DNA of 64,000 nt, from contig NZ_AQRC01000001.1 of the NCBI RefSeq assembly GCF_000737065.1, forward strand, positions 124,001 to 188,000. The letters are read 5' to 3'. This document shows positions 1 through 7,708 of the stretch, piece after piece. Numbering within the stretch: the stretch's first letter is position 1; each line of letters opens with the position of its first letter. The position numbers were made by a program, and so were the translations under genes. Origin of the DNA: Thioclava atlantica. GTDB lineage: Bacteria; Pseudomonadota; Alphaproteobacteria; Rhodobacterales; Rhodobacteraceae. The notes beneath the pieces were generated by a model that made no database searches, was not told the origin of the DNA, and saw only the letters and a program-made list of their open reading frames with translations.

Positions 1-90
1 GATATCCTTGTGATTGGTCGACATGAACCAGCGGGTGAAGAACCCACGCTGGTCATGCGCGCCATCGCCGTGAACGGCTGCGTCCGCCAT
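1..90 (-). CDS. ctaD: Cytochrome c oxidase subunit I, N-terminus only (cut by window edge)
   Basis: These are the first 30 codons of the catalytic heme-copper subunit of an aa3-type cytochrome c oxidase, an inner-membrane terminal oxidase; the rest lies to the left of the window. Read on the minus strand from the ATG at 90-88, the peptide begins MADAAVHG and ends [14 protein letters not shown], which is the hallmark N-terminus of Paracoccus/Rhodobacter CtaD just before the first membrane helix. A GGGAG ribosome binding site lies 6 nt before the ATG. The next gene upstream on the same strand is cycA, the likely electron donor to this oxidase. The fragment is very short, but the match to the family is distinctive. 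Confidence 0.9.
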   Translation of the reverse strand, partial: MADAAVHGDGAHDQRGFFTRWFMSTNHKDI

Positions 91-468
91 ATTGAACTCC
101 CAATTTCTCCCTTCAGGCCCGGGTCTCCCGTCCCATTGGACCTGCATGGGGCGACGTTATGGGCATTTTCCTCACAGAGCAAGAATGCCGGACACGGGGG
201 CGTGAAAATTTGTGTGGGGTTTCACGGGAGGCGGAAGCGGGGAAGTTTCGGTCGGTTCGTGCGGGTCGGAGGGCGAGGTCACGGGAGTGGGAGAGCGGCT
301 CGAGAGGCTCTAAATGACGCCGTCTCGGGTGGGGGAGAGGGATGCGCCGCTGGGTGCTTCCCTTCTTAGGACACGACAAAACGGCCCCGCGTGTTCCGCG
401 CCACTCCGCGGCGGCAAGGGGAGCCGGACCGGCCGGTACCCGATCGGTGCCACTGGCAATCCGGAATG
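91..468. other. Intergenic region between cycA and ctaD; ctaD promoter region
   Basis: No convincing gene is seen in these roughly 380 bases. The open frames crossing the region start without a ribosome binding site and resemble no known protein. Since the cycA terminator lies at its right end and ctaD starts at its left end, it must carry the ctaD promoter. An inverted repeat, CGTGAAA at 201-207 and TTTCACG at 220-226, is the only clear structure. I could not place a convincing -35/-10 pair. Confidence 0.6.
201..226. repeat. Inverted repeat upstream of ctaD, possible operator
   Basis: CGTGAAA at 201-207 is matched perfectly by TTTCACG at 220-226, with a 12-base gap. It lies about 110 bases upstream of the ctaD start. 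The 19-base centre-to-centre spacing would suit a dimeric regulator, but I do not recognise the site as a known operator. A chance palindrome remains possible. Confidence 0.35.
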
Positions 469-497
469 AAAAAGGCGGGCCGTTTCCGGCCCGCCTT
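469..497 (-). terminator. Rho-independent terminator of cycA
   Basis: The 8-bp stem GGCGGGCC (474-481) / GGCCCGCC (488-495) has a 6-base loop and, read on the minus strand, is followed by a run of T (the A-run at 469-473). It lies 25 bases beyond the cycA stop codon. It would separate cycA transcription from the downstream ctaD gene. Confidence 0.85.
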
Positions 498-521
498 CGA
501 TCGCGCACTGAGGCGTGCGGC

Positions 522-956
522 TTACTTGTTCGCCGGGTTGTCCGGCGAAACGGCAGGCGACGCGAGATAGGCGGCGATATCCGCCTGGTCCTTCTTCTGC
601 TTGTAGCCCATGCCCGATTTCGCCTTGGGGTCGCCGGTCTTTTCCTCAAGATATTTAGAGGGATCGGTCATGTATTCGGCGAGATCTGCCTCGGTCCACA
701 CGGCACCGGTCTCGGCGAGCTCCTTGATGCCATCCTTGTAGCGATAGCCCTCTTCCGACGCGACCGGACGGCCCACGACGTTATAGAGGTTCGGGCCGAC
801 CTTGCCGCCCTTGAAGATCGCCGTTCCGTCCGGAGCGACGATCGAGTGGCAAGCCTTGCACTTCTTGAATTCTTTCTCTCCCTTGGCGGCATCCTGCGCG
901 AGCGCGGGGCCAGCCATGGCGACTGCGGTGATCACTGCGATCATGCTGAATTTCAT
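522..956 (-). CDS. cycA: Periplasmic cytochrome c550/c2
   Basis: This 144-residue soluble class I c-type cytochrome shuttles electrons in the periplasm from the bc1 complex to terminal oxidases. Residues 1-20 are a signal peptide ending ALA before QD. The heme site CKACH is at residues 33-37, and Met116 in SGMGYK is the likely sixth ligand. The sequence resembles Paracoccus cytochrome c550, including the segments KGGKVGPNLY and a terminal NPANK tail. I chose the ATG at 956 because AAGGAAG lies about 6 nt upstream and the signal peptide begins there; a longer frame has no signal. It lies between lipB and ctaD on the same strand. A cycA-ctaD neighbourhood is known in Paracoccus. Confidence 0.95.
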   Translation of the reverse strand: MKFSMIAVITAVAMAGPALAQDAAKGEKEFKKCKACHSIVAPDGTAIFKGGKVGPNLYNVVGRPVASEEGYRYKDGIKELAETGAVWTEADLAEYMTDPSKYLEEKTGDPKAKSGMGYKQKKDQADIAAYLASPAVSPDNPANK

Positions 957-1068
957 CGCGTCTTCCTTGTTTTCGTTTCGGTGTATCCGGGGTCCTCCTG
1001 CCCCAGAATTCACAGACAGTCACGCTGCCTTGAACGCGCTTGTAACATGCAAAAAGAGGAATGTGTCA

Positions 1069-1743
1069 TTAACTTTCCGTGTTCGGCGGCGGATTGCCAT
1101 CGAAGATGCGACGGAATGTCGCACGCAGCGCCACGTCCAGATCGGGCAGCGAAACCGGGAGCCCGAGATCCACTAGACTCGTGACGCCGTGTTCGCGAAT
1201 CCCGCATGGCACGATTCCCGAGAAATGCGACAGGTCGGGTTCGACATTGATCGAGATGCCGTGGAAGCTCACCCATTTGCGGAGCTTGACGCCGATCGCG
1301 GCGATCTTGTCCTCGCGCAGCGGGCCGTCCGCCGCCTTGGGCTTGTCCGGGCGCGCGACCCAGACGCCGACGCGCCCTTCGCGGATCTCGCCCTTCACGT
1401 TGAATTCGGCAAGCGCGGCAATGACCCAGTCCTCGAGCTGGCGCACGAAGCAGCGCACGTCGCGGCCGCGCTTGTTGAGATCGAGCATGACATAGGCGAC
1501 CCGTTGCCCGGGGCCGTGATAGGTATATTGCCCGCCGCGGCCCGCCTCGAAGACCGGAAAACGGTCGGGATCGACGAGATCCTCGCGCCTGGCCGAGGTG
1601 CCGGCGGTGTAGAGGGGCGGGTGTTCGAGAAGCCAGACCATCTCCTCCGCCTCGCCCGCCGAGATCTGGGCCACACGGCGTTCCATGAAGGAGAGGGCTT
1701 CCTCATAGGGAACCGGAGCGTCGCTGATGCGCCATTCGACCAT
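1069..1743 (-). CDS. lipB: Lipoyl(octanoyl) transferase
   Basis: LipB moves octanoyl groups from acyl carrier protein to lipoyl domains of pyruvate and 2-oxoglutarate dehydrogenases, the first step of cytoplasmic lipoate synthesis. The 224-residue protein has the family motif [17 protein letters not shown] near residue 73, the catalytic Cys180 in [11 protein letters not shown] and the conserved Lys153 in [15 protein letters not shown]. The ATG at 1743 follows an AAGGA ribosome binding site; upstream in-frame starts lack one and do not resemble the family. It is upstream of cycA on the same strand but separated by 112 bases that include a good cycA ribosome binding site. Confidence 0.95.
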   Translation of the reverse strand: MVEWRISDAPVPYEEALSFMERRVAQISAGEAEEMVWLLEHPPLYTAGTSARREDLVDPDRFPVFEAGRGGQYTYHGPGQRVAYVMLDLNKRGRDVRCFVRQLEDWVIAALAEFNVKGEIREGRVGVWVARPDKPKAADGPLREDKIAAIGVKLRKWVSFHGISINVEPDLSHFSGIVPCGIREHGVTSLVDLGLPVSLPDLDVALRATFRRIFDGNPPPNTES

Positions 1744-2007
1744 CTGATCTGATCCTTCGGTGCGGCGCGCAGGCCGGCCCGTCGCCGCGCCAGCCAATCG
1801 CGCCATCGTAAACTGCATTCCTTGAATTGAAGCTTCCCGCGTCGAAAGACAAGGTTTGCCCCGCGCAAGGAGCCGCGCTTTCGGCTCGATTACGAGGTGA
1901 CCGAAGGCGGGGGGCAGGGCGCGACAAAAAACTTTCGTAATCCCGAATTACCCCCTTTTCATCCCCCCGCACTTTGGCTAATACGCGCCACACCAAGCCA
2001 AGACAGT

Positions 2008-2094
2008 GCGGTCGTGGCGGAATTGGTAGACGCGCAGCGTTGAGGTCGCTGTGGGGTAACTCCCGTGGAAGTTCGAGTCTTCTCGACCGCACCA
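2008..2094 (+). tRNA. tRNA-Leu (anticodon GAG)
   Basis: The 87-base gene folds as a class II tRNA with a long variable arm. The acceptor stem GCGGTCG (2008-2014) pairs with CGACCGC (2084-2090), the discriminator is A2091 and the CCA end is encoded at 2092-2094. The anticodon stem CAGCG/CGCTG encloses the loop TTGAGGT, giving GAG, which reads CUC/CUU leucine codons. No integrase or repeated attachment site is visible beside it. Confidence 0.97.
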
Positions 2095-2439
2095 TTTTTC
2101 CGAATAGATCAGGTAAAGTTCTTTCCCTCACTCGAGGGACCCGACGGGTTTCCCTGACGGGACTCCGGGGCTGTCATGAGCGTCCGGGCCCGCTCGTCAC
2201 TCGGCCCGAAATCGACCTTCCCGCCGTGCCGCATTCCCCTTCGTCCAGCGCTGCTTTGTTCAGCGAATGGTCGCTGTTTGCGCTTCAAGCGGCGCAAATC
2301 GACGGTTTTTCAGGCTGTTCGATGCTCCCATGGTCTTCATCACGGGAAGTTTGAATTCATGGTTGTAATCCGCAAATGCCCTTGGTTTAGTCATCTGCAC
2401 GGGAAATGACCAACGACAAGAACCAATGGGGAGCCCGCT
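2095..2439. other. Intergenic region upstream of the polyamine ABC operon
   Basis: About 345 bases separate the tRNA from the transporter ATPase gene and hold no convincing protein gene. A possible sigma-70-like promoter is TTGTAA (2363-2368) and TTTAGT (2386-2391) with 17 bases between. A 16-codon frame runs from ATG 2406 to a stop at 2454-2456, overlapping the ATPase start. No polyamine or purine riboswitch consensus was recognised. Confidence 0.4.
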
Positions 2440-3543
2440 TTGAACAACGCTGCTGACGGCGATGGATTCGTCGTATTCGACCGTGTTCAGAAGAGTTATG
2501 ACGGCGAAACGCTCGTCGTGAAGGATCTCAATCTCTCGATCGGCAAAGGTGAGTTTCTCACCATGCTGGGGCCGTCAGGGTCGGGCAAGACCACCTGCCT
2601 GATGATGCTCGCCGGTTTCGAGATGGCGACGAACGGGGAGATCCTTCTCGACGGCAAGAACATCAATATGGTGCCCCCGCACAAGCGCGGGATCGGCATG
2701 GTGTTCCAGAATTACGCCCTCTTCCCGCACATGACGGTGGGCGAGAACCTCGCCTTCCCGCTCGAAGTGCGCGGGATGGGCAAGGACGAACGCGAAACAA
2801 AGATCAAGCGCGCGCTCGACATGGTGCAGATGGGCGATTTCATCAATCGCCGTCCTGCGCAACTTTCGGGCGGCCAGCAACAGCGGATCGCGCTCGCGCG
2901 GGCGCTCGTGTTCGATCCCGAGCTGGTGCTGATGGATGAACCGCTCGGCGCGCTCGACAAGCAGCTGCGCGAGCACATGCAGTTCGAGATCAAGCATCTG
3001 CATGAAAGCCTCGGGATCACCGTCGTCTACGTGACGCATGACCAAGGCGAGGCGCTGACGATGTCGGACCGCGTCGCGGTCTTCAATGACGGGCGCATCC
3101 AGCAGCTCGCCGCCCCCGACGAGCTCTACGAGCGCCCGCAGAACAGCTTCGTCGCGCAGTTCATCGGCGAGAACAACAAGCTGCCGGGCACGGTCGAGAC
3201 GCTGACGGGCGACACCTGCACGGTGCGCCTGGAAACCGGCGAGATCATCGACGCGACGGCGGTGAACATCCGCGAGGCGGGGCAGGAGACGCTGGTCTCG
3301 ATCCGGCCCGAGCGGGTGGAGTTCAAGCCCGAGATGATGCCCGCTGGCGCCCATACGATCGGTGCCGAGGTGCTCGAGGTCATCTATATGGGGGATATCC
3401 TGCGCACCCGGATGCGGGTTGCCGGATCCGACGAATTCGTGATGAAATCACGCAACACGCTCGATCAGGTACGCCTCAAGCCGGGCGAGCGGCTGAAGAT
3501 CGGCTGGCATCCGCAAGATGCCCGCGCCCTCGATCCGATGTGA
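2440..3543 (+). CDS. Polyamine-type ABC transporter ATP-binding protein (PotA-like)
   Basis: This 367-residue ATPase energises the importer encoded by the next three genes. It has Walker A GPSGSGKT at 44-51, a Q-loop in VFQNYALFPH, the signature LSGGQQQRIALARAL, Walker B LVLMDEP and the switch His in VTHDQGEA. The C-terminal third contains the TOBE regulatory domain of the spermidine/putrescine class (VSIRPERVEF). The start is a TTG at 2440 with GGGGAG about 7 nt upstream; there is no in-frame ATG ahead of the conserved region, and a small ATG frame overlaps out of phase. Substrate preference (spermidine, putrescine or a related amine) is inferred from family resemblance. Confidence 0.9.
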   Translation: MNNAADGDGFVVFDRVQKSYDGETLVVKDLNLSIGKGEFLTMLGPSGSGKTTCLMMLAGFEMATNGEILLDGKNINMVPPHKRGIGMVFQNYALFPHMTVGENLAFPLEVRGMGKDERETKIKRALDMVQMGDFINRRPAQLSGGQQQRIALARALVFDPELVLMDEPLGALDKQLREHMQFEIKHLHESLGITVVYVTHDQGEALTMSDRVAVFNDGRIQQLAAPDELYERPQNSFVAQFIGENNKLPGTVETLTGDTCTVRLETGEIIDATAVNIREAGQETLVSIRPERVEFKPEMMPAGAHTIGAEVLEVIYMGDILRTRMRVAGSDEFVMKSRNTLDQVRLKPGERLKIGWHPQDARALDPM

Positions 3544-3642
3544 GTTTACCGGGGCGTCCGTGATGCCCCGGCCTGCCGCAATCTCGCGGCCAATCGACGC
3601 CAAGTCGCCAATAAAGAACCAACCAACTGGGAGAAACTTCGA

Positions 3643-4719
3643 ATGAAGAAACTTATGATCCTGAGCACTGCGATCGTCGGCCTGACCGCCGCGGCAGCGC
3701 AGGCCGAGGAGGTCACCGTCCTGTCCTGGGGCGGCGCCTACGAAAAGAGCCAGGTCGAAGCCTACAACAAGCCCTTCGCCGAGAAGACCGGCATCACCGT
3801 GAACATGGAAGCGGCCGACAACCCGGCAACGCCGATCAAGGCGCAGGTCGAGGCCGGCAACGTCTCGATCGACGTGGCCGATGTCGAGAAATCCGACGCG
3901 GTGCGGCTGTGTGACGAGGGCCTTCTCGAACCGATCGATCCCGCCACCGATCTCGCGGCCGGTGCGGACGGGTCGGCTGCGACCGATGACTTCATCGACG
4001 GCGCCCTGACCGATTGCGGCGTCGCGAATATCGTCTGGTCGACCGTCATGGCCTACAATACCGACAAGGTGAAAGGCTCCCCGGCCTCGATCGCCGACTT
4101 CTTCGACACCGAGAAGTTCCCCGGCAAGCGCGGCCTGCGCAAATCCGCCAAGGCGACGCTCGAGATGGCGCTGATGGCCGATGGCGTGCCTGCGGGTGAC
4201 GTCTACAAGGTGCTCTCCACGCCGGAAGGTGTCGACCGCGCCTTCAAGAAGCTCGACACGATCAAGAACGACATCGTCTGGTGGGATGCCGGCGCGCAGC
4301 CGCCGCAGCTTCTGGCCGATGGCGAAGTGGTCATGACCACCGCCTATAACGGGCGTATCTTCAACGCCGAAGTCGCGGAAGGCCAGCCCTTCAAGATCGT
4401 CTGGGACGGTCAGGTGCTCGATTTCGACTTCTTCGTGATCCCGAAGGGCGCGCCGCATATGGACGCCGCGAAGGCTTATCTGAAGTTCGCTACCGAGACC
4501 AAGCAACTCGCGGATCAGGCGAAGTGGATCTCCTACGGTCCGGCGCGCAAGTCCTCGGCCCCGATGGTGGGTGTCTATCAGGACGGCAAGACCCAGATGG
4601 GTCCGCATATGCCGACCGCGCCCGAGAACATGAAGAACGCTCTCGTCAACGACTTCGAGTTCTGGGCCGATCACGACACGGAACTGAGCGAGCGCTTCAA
4701 CGCCTGGCTCGCGAGCTGA
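3643..4719 (+). CDS. Polyamine-type ABC transporter periplasmic substrate-binding protein (PotD/PotF-like)
   Basis: This 358-residue secreted protein should capture the substrate and deliver it to the permease pair downstream. Residues 1-22 form a signal peptide ending AQA, and the mature start EEVTVLSWGGAYEKSQ is typical of the family, with later segments NTDKVKGSPASIADFFD and DAGAQPPQLLADGEVVMTTAYNGR. A clear GGGAG ribosome binding site precedes ATG 3643. It sits 99 bases after the ATPase gene. A strong stem-loop just behind its stop is the usual arrangement that lets a binding protein be made in excess of its permeases. Confidence 0.9.
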   Translation: MKKLMILSTAIVGLTAAAAQAEEVTVLSWGGAYEKSQVEAYNKPFAEKTGITVNMEAADNPATPIKAQVEAGNVSIDVADVEKSDAVRLCDEGLLEPIDPATDLAAGADGSAATDDFIDGALTDCGVANIVWSTVMAYNTDKVKGSPASIADFFDTEKFPGKRGLRKSAKATLEMALMADGVPAGDVYKVLSTPEGVDRAFKKLDTIKNDIVWWDAGAQPPQLLADGEVVMTTAYNGRIFNAEVAEGQPFKIVWDGQVLDFDFFVIPKGAPHMDAAKAYLKFATETKQLADQAKWISYGPARKSSAPMVGVYQDGKTQMGPHMPTAPENMKNALVNDFEFWADHDTELSERFNAWLAS

Positions 4720-4727
4720 TGTGACCC

Positions 4728-4756
4728 GGGATCGCGCGGCAGGCCCGCGCGATCCC
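4728..4756 (+). promoter_or_regulatory. Stem-loop behind the substrate-binding protein gene
   Basis: GGGATCGCGCG (4728-4738) pairs perfectly with CGCGCGATCCC (4746-4756) around a 7-base loop, 8 bases after the binding-protein stop codon. There is no T-run, so it is more likely an mRNA-stabilising or partial-termination element than a full terminator. In known ABC operons such hairpins protect the upstream message. That role is inferred here. Confidence 0.65.
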
Positions 4757-4922
4757 TATCCTCCGAGACATTTGGGGCACATCCGGCCGCGGGTCCTTGT
4801 CGGGGCTCGGTGCCGGGACGTCTCTGAGCGAGGAGGCCCACCACACCGCCTTGCCCCGAGACCGCGCGAGCAAGCTGCGCGCATTACCGGTCCCGGTGAT
4901 CCGAGCGGCGGAAGGAGAGACG

Positions 4923-6182
4923 ATGAGCGATACCACGATGGCTTCCCCTGAACTGACGACGGCCGATGGCGTGCCGCTCAAGAAGGCGCTCGTGCGCAGC
5001 GAGGCGCGGGCCAAGAGACGGGCCTTCCTTCTGGTCGCGCCGCTCTTTCTCTTTGTTCTCATCACCTTCGTGGTGCCGATCGGACAGATGCTGTTCCAGT
5101 CCGTCTATAACGATTCCTTCTCGGCGACCGCTCCGGCGCTCGACAAGTGGTTCTCTGAACATCCGCAAGGCGCGCCGATCGACGAGAGCGCCTATGCGGC
5201 GCTCGCATCCGATCTCAAGACGATGAAGGAGAACCGCACGCAGGGGCAGGCGGGAACCCGGATCAATTACGACGTGGCGGGCACGCGCTCGCTCTTCACC
5301 TCGACGGCGCGCAAGATCGACCGGCTCGAACCGCCGTGGAAAGAGGCCATCCTCGGGGTGAACGAGGGGTGGAACGATCCGAACCTGTGGCGGGCGATGC
5401 GCTCGGCCACCCATCCCTACACGATCGACTTCTATCTCGCCGCGCTCGACATGACCCGCGACAAGAACGACAACATCGTCGGCGTGAACCCCGACCGCGC
5501 GATCTACGGCAAGCTGTTCTGGCGCACGGCGGTCCTGTCTTTCATCATCACGGTTCTGTGCATGATCCTCGCCTTCCCGATCGCGCATCTGCTGGCCTCT
5601 CTGCCGCTGGCGAAGTCGAACCTGCTGATGATCTTCGTGCTGCTGCCGTTCTGGACATCGCTGCTGGTGCGGACGACCTCGTGGATGGTGCTCTTGCAGC
5701 AGCAGGGCGTGCTCAACGATCTGCTGGTCTGGCTCGGGATCGTCAACAACGACGGCCGGCTCGAGATGATGTACAACAAGACCGGCACGATCATCGCGAT
5801 GACGCATATCCTTCTGCCCTTCATGGTGCTGCCGCTCTATTCGGTGATGCGGACGATCCCGCCGAGCTATGTGCGTGCGGCGCGCTCCCTGGGGGCGACC
5901 TCCTGGACCGCGTTCCGGCGGATCTACCTGCCGCAGACCCTGCCGGGGATCGGGGCCGGGGCGCTTCTCGTCTTCATCCTGTCGGTCGGCTACTACATCA
6001 CCCCCGCCCTTGTCGGTGGCGCGGATGGTCAGCTGATCTCGAACATGATCGCCTTCCACATGCAGAAATCGCTCAACTGGTCGCTCGCCGCGGCGCTGGC
6101 CTCGCTGCTGCTTGCGGGCGTGCTGATCCTCTACTGGCTCTATGACCGGCTGGTGGGCATCGACAACATGAAGCTGGGCTGA
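4923..6182 (+). CDS. Polyamine-type ABC transporter permease (PotB-like), with large periplasmic insertion
   Basis: One of two inner-membrane channel subunits, 419 residues long against roughly 280-310 for typical PotB. The first helix (about residues 38-58, LVAPLFLFVLITFVVPIGQM) is followed by about 130 hydrophilic residues before the second, so the additional length is an extra domain outside the membrane. The ATPase-docking EAA-type loop is VRAARSLGATSWTAFRRIYLP. The start ATG 4923 has AAGGAGAG 5 nt upstream; a longer frame from 4797 covers the post-binding-protein stem-loop region's neighbour and lacks such a site. The next permease follows after 13 bases. Confidence 0.88.
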   Translation: MSDTTMASPELTTADGVPLKKALVRSEARAKRRAFLLVAPLFLFVLITFVVPIGQMLFQSVYNDSFSATAPALDKWFSEHPQGAPIDESAYAALASDLKTMKENRTQGQAGTRINYDVAGTRSLFTSTARKIDRLEPPWKEAILGVNEGWNDPNLWRAMRSATHPYTIDFYLAALDMTRDKNDNIVGVNPDRAIYGKLFWRTAVLSFIITVLCMILAFPIAHLLASLPLAKSNLLMIFVLLPFWTSLLVRTTSWMVLLQQQGVLNDLLVWLGIVNNDGRLEMMYNKTGTIIAMTHILLPFMVLPLYSVMRTIPPSYVRAARSLGATSWTAFRRIYLPQTLPGIGAGALLVFILSVGYYITPALVGGADGQLISNMIAFHMQKSLNWSLAAALASLLLAGVLILYWLYDRLVGIDNMKLG

Positions 6183-6195
6183 GGAGAGAACGAGA

Positions 6196-7107
6196 ATGGC
6201 ACTTCCCGCTTATGCAAGCCCGCTCGAGAAGACCTGGCACTACGCCTATCTGGTGATCTGCGCGCTGATCTTCTTCTTCCTGATCGCGCCGATCGTCGTG
6301 ATCATCCCGCTCTCGTTCAACGCGCAGCCCTATTTCACCTTCACCAAGGAGATGCTGGGCTTCGATCCGGCGGGCTATTCGATGCGCTGGTACGACCTGC
6401 TGCTGACCTTCGGGATGCAGGAGCCCAATGTCGAGCGCGGCTGGGGCTGGTGGATGGATGCCTGGCAGCACGCGACCTGGATCGGCGCGGCGAAGAACTC
6501 GATCATCATCGGCTTCTTCGCGACGGTTCTGGCGACGGTGCTGGGCACGCTGGCGGCGCTCGGCCTGTCGCGGCCCGAGATGCCGTTCCGCCGCGCGATC
6601 ATGGCGGTGCTGATCTCGCCGATGATCGTGCCGATCATCATCACCGCGACGGGGCTGTTCTTCTTCTATTCGAAGACCGGGCTCGCCCACACCTATCCGG
6701 GCATCATCATGGCCCATGCGACGCTGGGCATCCCCTTCGTCATCATCACGGTGACGGCGACGCTGGTGGGCTTCGATCATTCGTTGAGCCGCGCCTCGGC
6801 GAACCTCGGGGCCGATCCGCGCACGACCTTCTTCCGCATCATCATGCCGCTGATCCTGCCGGGCGTGATCTCGGGGGCGCTCTTCGCCTTCGTGACCTCG
6901 TTCGACGAGGTGGTGGTGGTGCTCTTCGTCGCGGGCTACGACCAGCAGACGATCCCGCGCCAGATGTGGAACGGCATCCGCGAGCAGATCAGCCCGGCGA
7001 TCCTCGCGGTGGCGACGATCCTCGTCTTCATCTCGATCGCGCTGCTGACCACGGTCGAGCTGCTGCGCCGCCGCTCCGAGCGCCTGCGCGGGGTGAGCCC
7101 CGGCTAG
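6196..7107 (+). CDS. Polyamine-type ABC transporter permease (PotC-like)
   Basis: The second channel subunit, 303 residues, follows the PotB-like gene by 13 bases with a GGAGAG ribosome binding site. The first helix is at about residues 17-40 (YLVICALIFFFLIAPIVVII), and the docking loop reads LSRASANLGADPRTTFFRIIMP, the usual EAA motif. The characteristic SFDEVVVVLFVAGYDQQTIPRQMW segment is near the end. It closes the operon: its TAG overlaps the convergent DUF1810 stop within the palindrome CTAG at 7104-7107. Confidence 0.9.
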   Translation: MALPAYASPLEKTWHYAYLVICALIFFFLIAPIVVIIPLSFNAQPYFTFTKEMLGFDPAGYSMRWYDLLLTFGMQEPNVERGWGWWMDAWQHATWIGAAKNSIIIGFFATVLATVLGTLAALGLSRPEMPFRRAIMAVLISPMIVPIIITATGLFFFYSKTGLAHTYPGIIMAHATLGIPFVIITVTATLVGFDHSLSRASANLGADPRTTFFRIIMPLILPGVISGALFAFVTSFDEVVVVLFVAGYDQQTIPRQMWNGIREQISPAILAVATILVFISIALLTTVELLRRRSERLRGVSPG

Positions 7108-7511
7108 AGACGCTCGAGCGTCAACGGGCAGCGTGCGCCCTCATAGAACGTGTCGAGGAGCCGGGCGAAGACCGGCTCCTTTCCGTTCGAGGCGGCCTCG
7201 AAGAGCGTCGCGCAGGAGCGCAGCTTCGCCGCATCGACAGGACCCATGATCTGCTCGATCGGGGTGTCGGGATGGGTGAGCACCATCTCCGAGGCCTCCA
7301 CCAGCCGCGCGCGCAGCACCGGATCGGCGAGATAGGCCCGCGCCTCGTCGAGATCGGCGATCCCGTATTCCTTGGCGCGGGAACTGCGCCCGAGCGCGGC
7401 GAGCTGCGGGAAGATCCACCACATCCAATGGGTGGTCTTGCGCCCGTGGCGCAGCTCGCGCAGCGCGGTGGGGTAGGTGGCGTCTTGCGGGGCGTGGAAG
7501 CGTTGGGTCAT
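7104..7511 (-). CDS. DUF1810 family protein
   Basis: A small cytoplasmic protein of 135 residues matching the DUF1810 family, whose landmarks are the segments LRHGRKTTHWMWWIFPQL and GRSSRAKEYGIADLDEARAYLADP, followed by LRARLVEASEMVL. The biochemical role of the family is not established. The gene converges on the permease gene and shares the CTAG stop palindrome with it. The start ATG at 7511 precedes the family's conserved FHAPQD-like opening. Confidence 0.85.
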   Translation of the reverse strand: MTQRFHAPQDATYPTALRELRHGRKTTHWMWWIFPQLAALGRSSRAKEYGIADLDEARAYLADPVLRARLVEASEMVLTHPDTPIEQIMGPVDAAKLRSCATLFEAASNGKEPVFARLLDTFYEGARCPLTLERL

Positions 7512-7649
7512 GCGGCGACTATAGCGCCGCTGGGGACGGCGTGAGAAGGGCCGCGACCGACCCGAGGGTGGGCGCGTGCTTCATTTGATCGCTGTGCAGG
7601 TGGTGAGGTGGGTGGTGTCGTGCGAGGCTCGCGGGACAGTGCAATCGCG

Positions 7650-7696
7650 CCCGCCCTGGGGGGCGGGTCGGGCGCGGCCCGGCCTAGGGGCCGGGC
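7650..7696. terminator. Two GC-rich hairpins downstream of the foreign membrane gene
   Basis: CCCGCCC (7650-7656) pairs with GGGCGGG (7661-7667), and GCCCGGCC (7677-7684) pairs with GGCCGGGC (7689-7696) around the loop TAGG. Both lie just after the stop of the 7709-8389 gene on the minus strand. Neither has a T-run, so I call them possible terminators or message-stabilising hairpins only. Confidence 0.4.
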
Positions 7697-7708
7697 GGTT
7701 AAAGACGA

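Noticed and set aside
2008-2439. tRNA-Leu as an integration site
   Set aside because: No integrase, attachment-site repeat or change in base composition follows the tRNA; the next genes are an ordinary transporter operon.
2095-2439. A riboswitch upstream of the polyamine transporter
   Set aside because: I found no conserved riboswitch core or expression-platform hairpin, only a possible promoter and a tiny overlapping frame.
3448-4674. A 408-codon minus-strand frame opposite the substrate-binding gene
   Set aside because: No start signal and no family likeness; the plus-strand gene has a signal peptide, ribosome binding site and family motifs.
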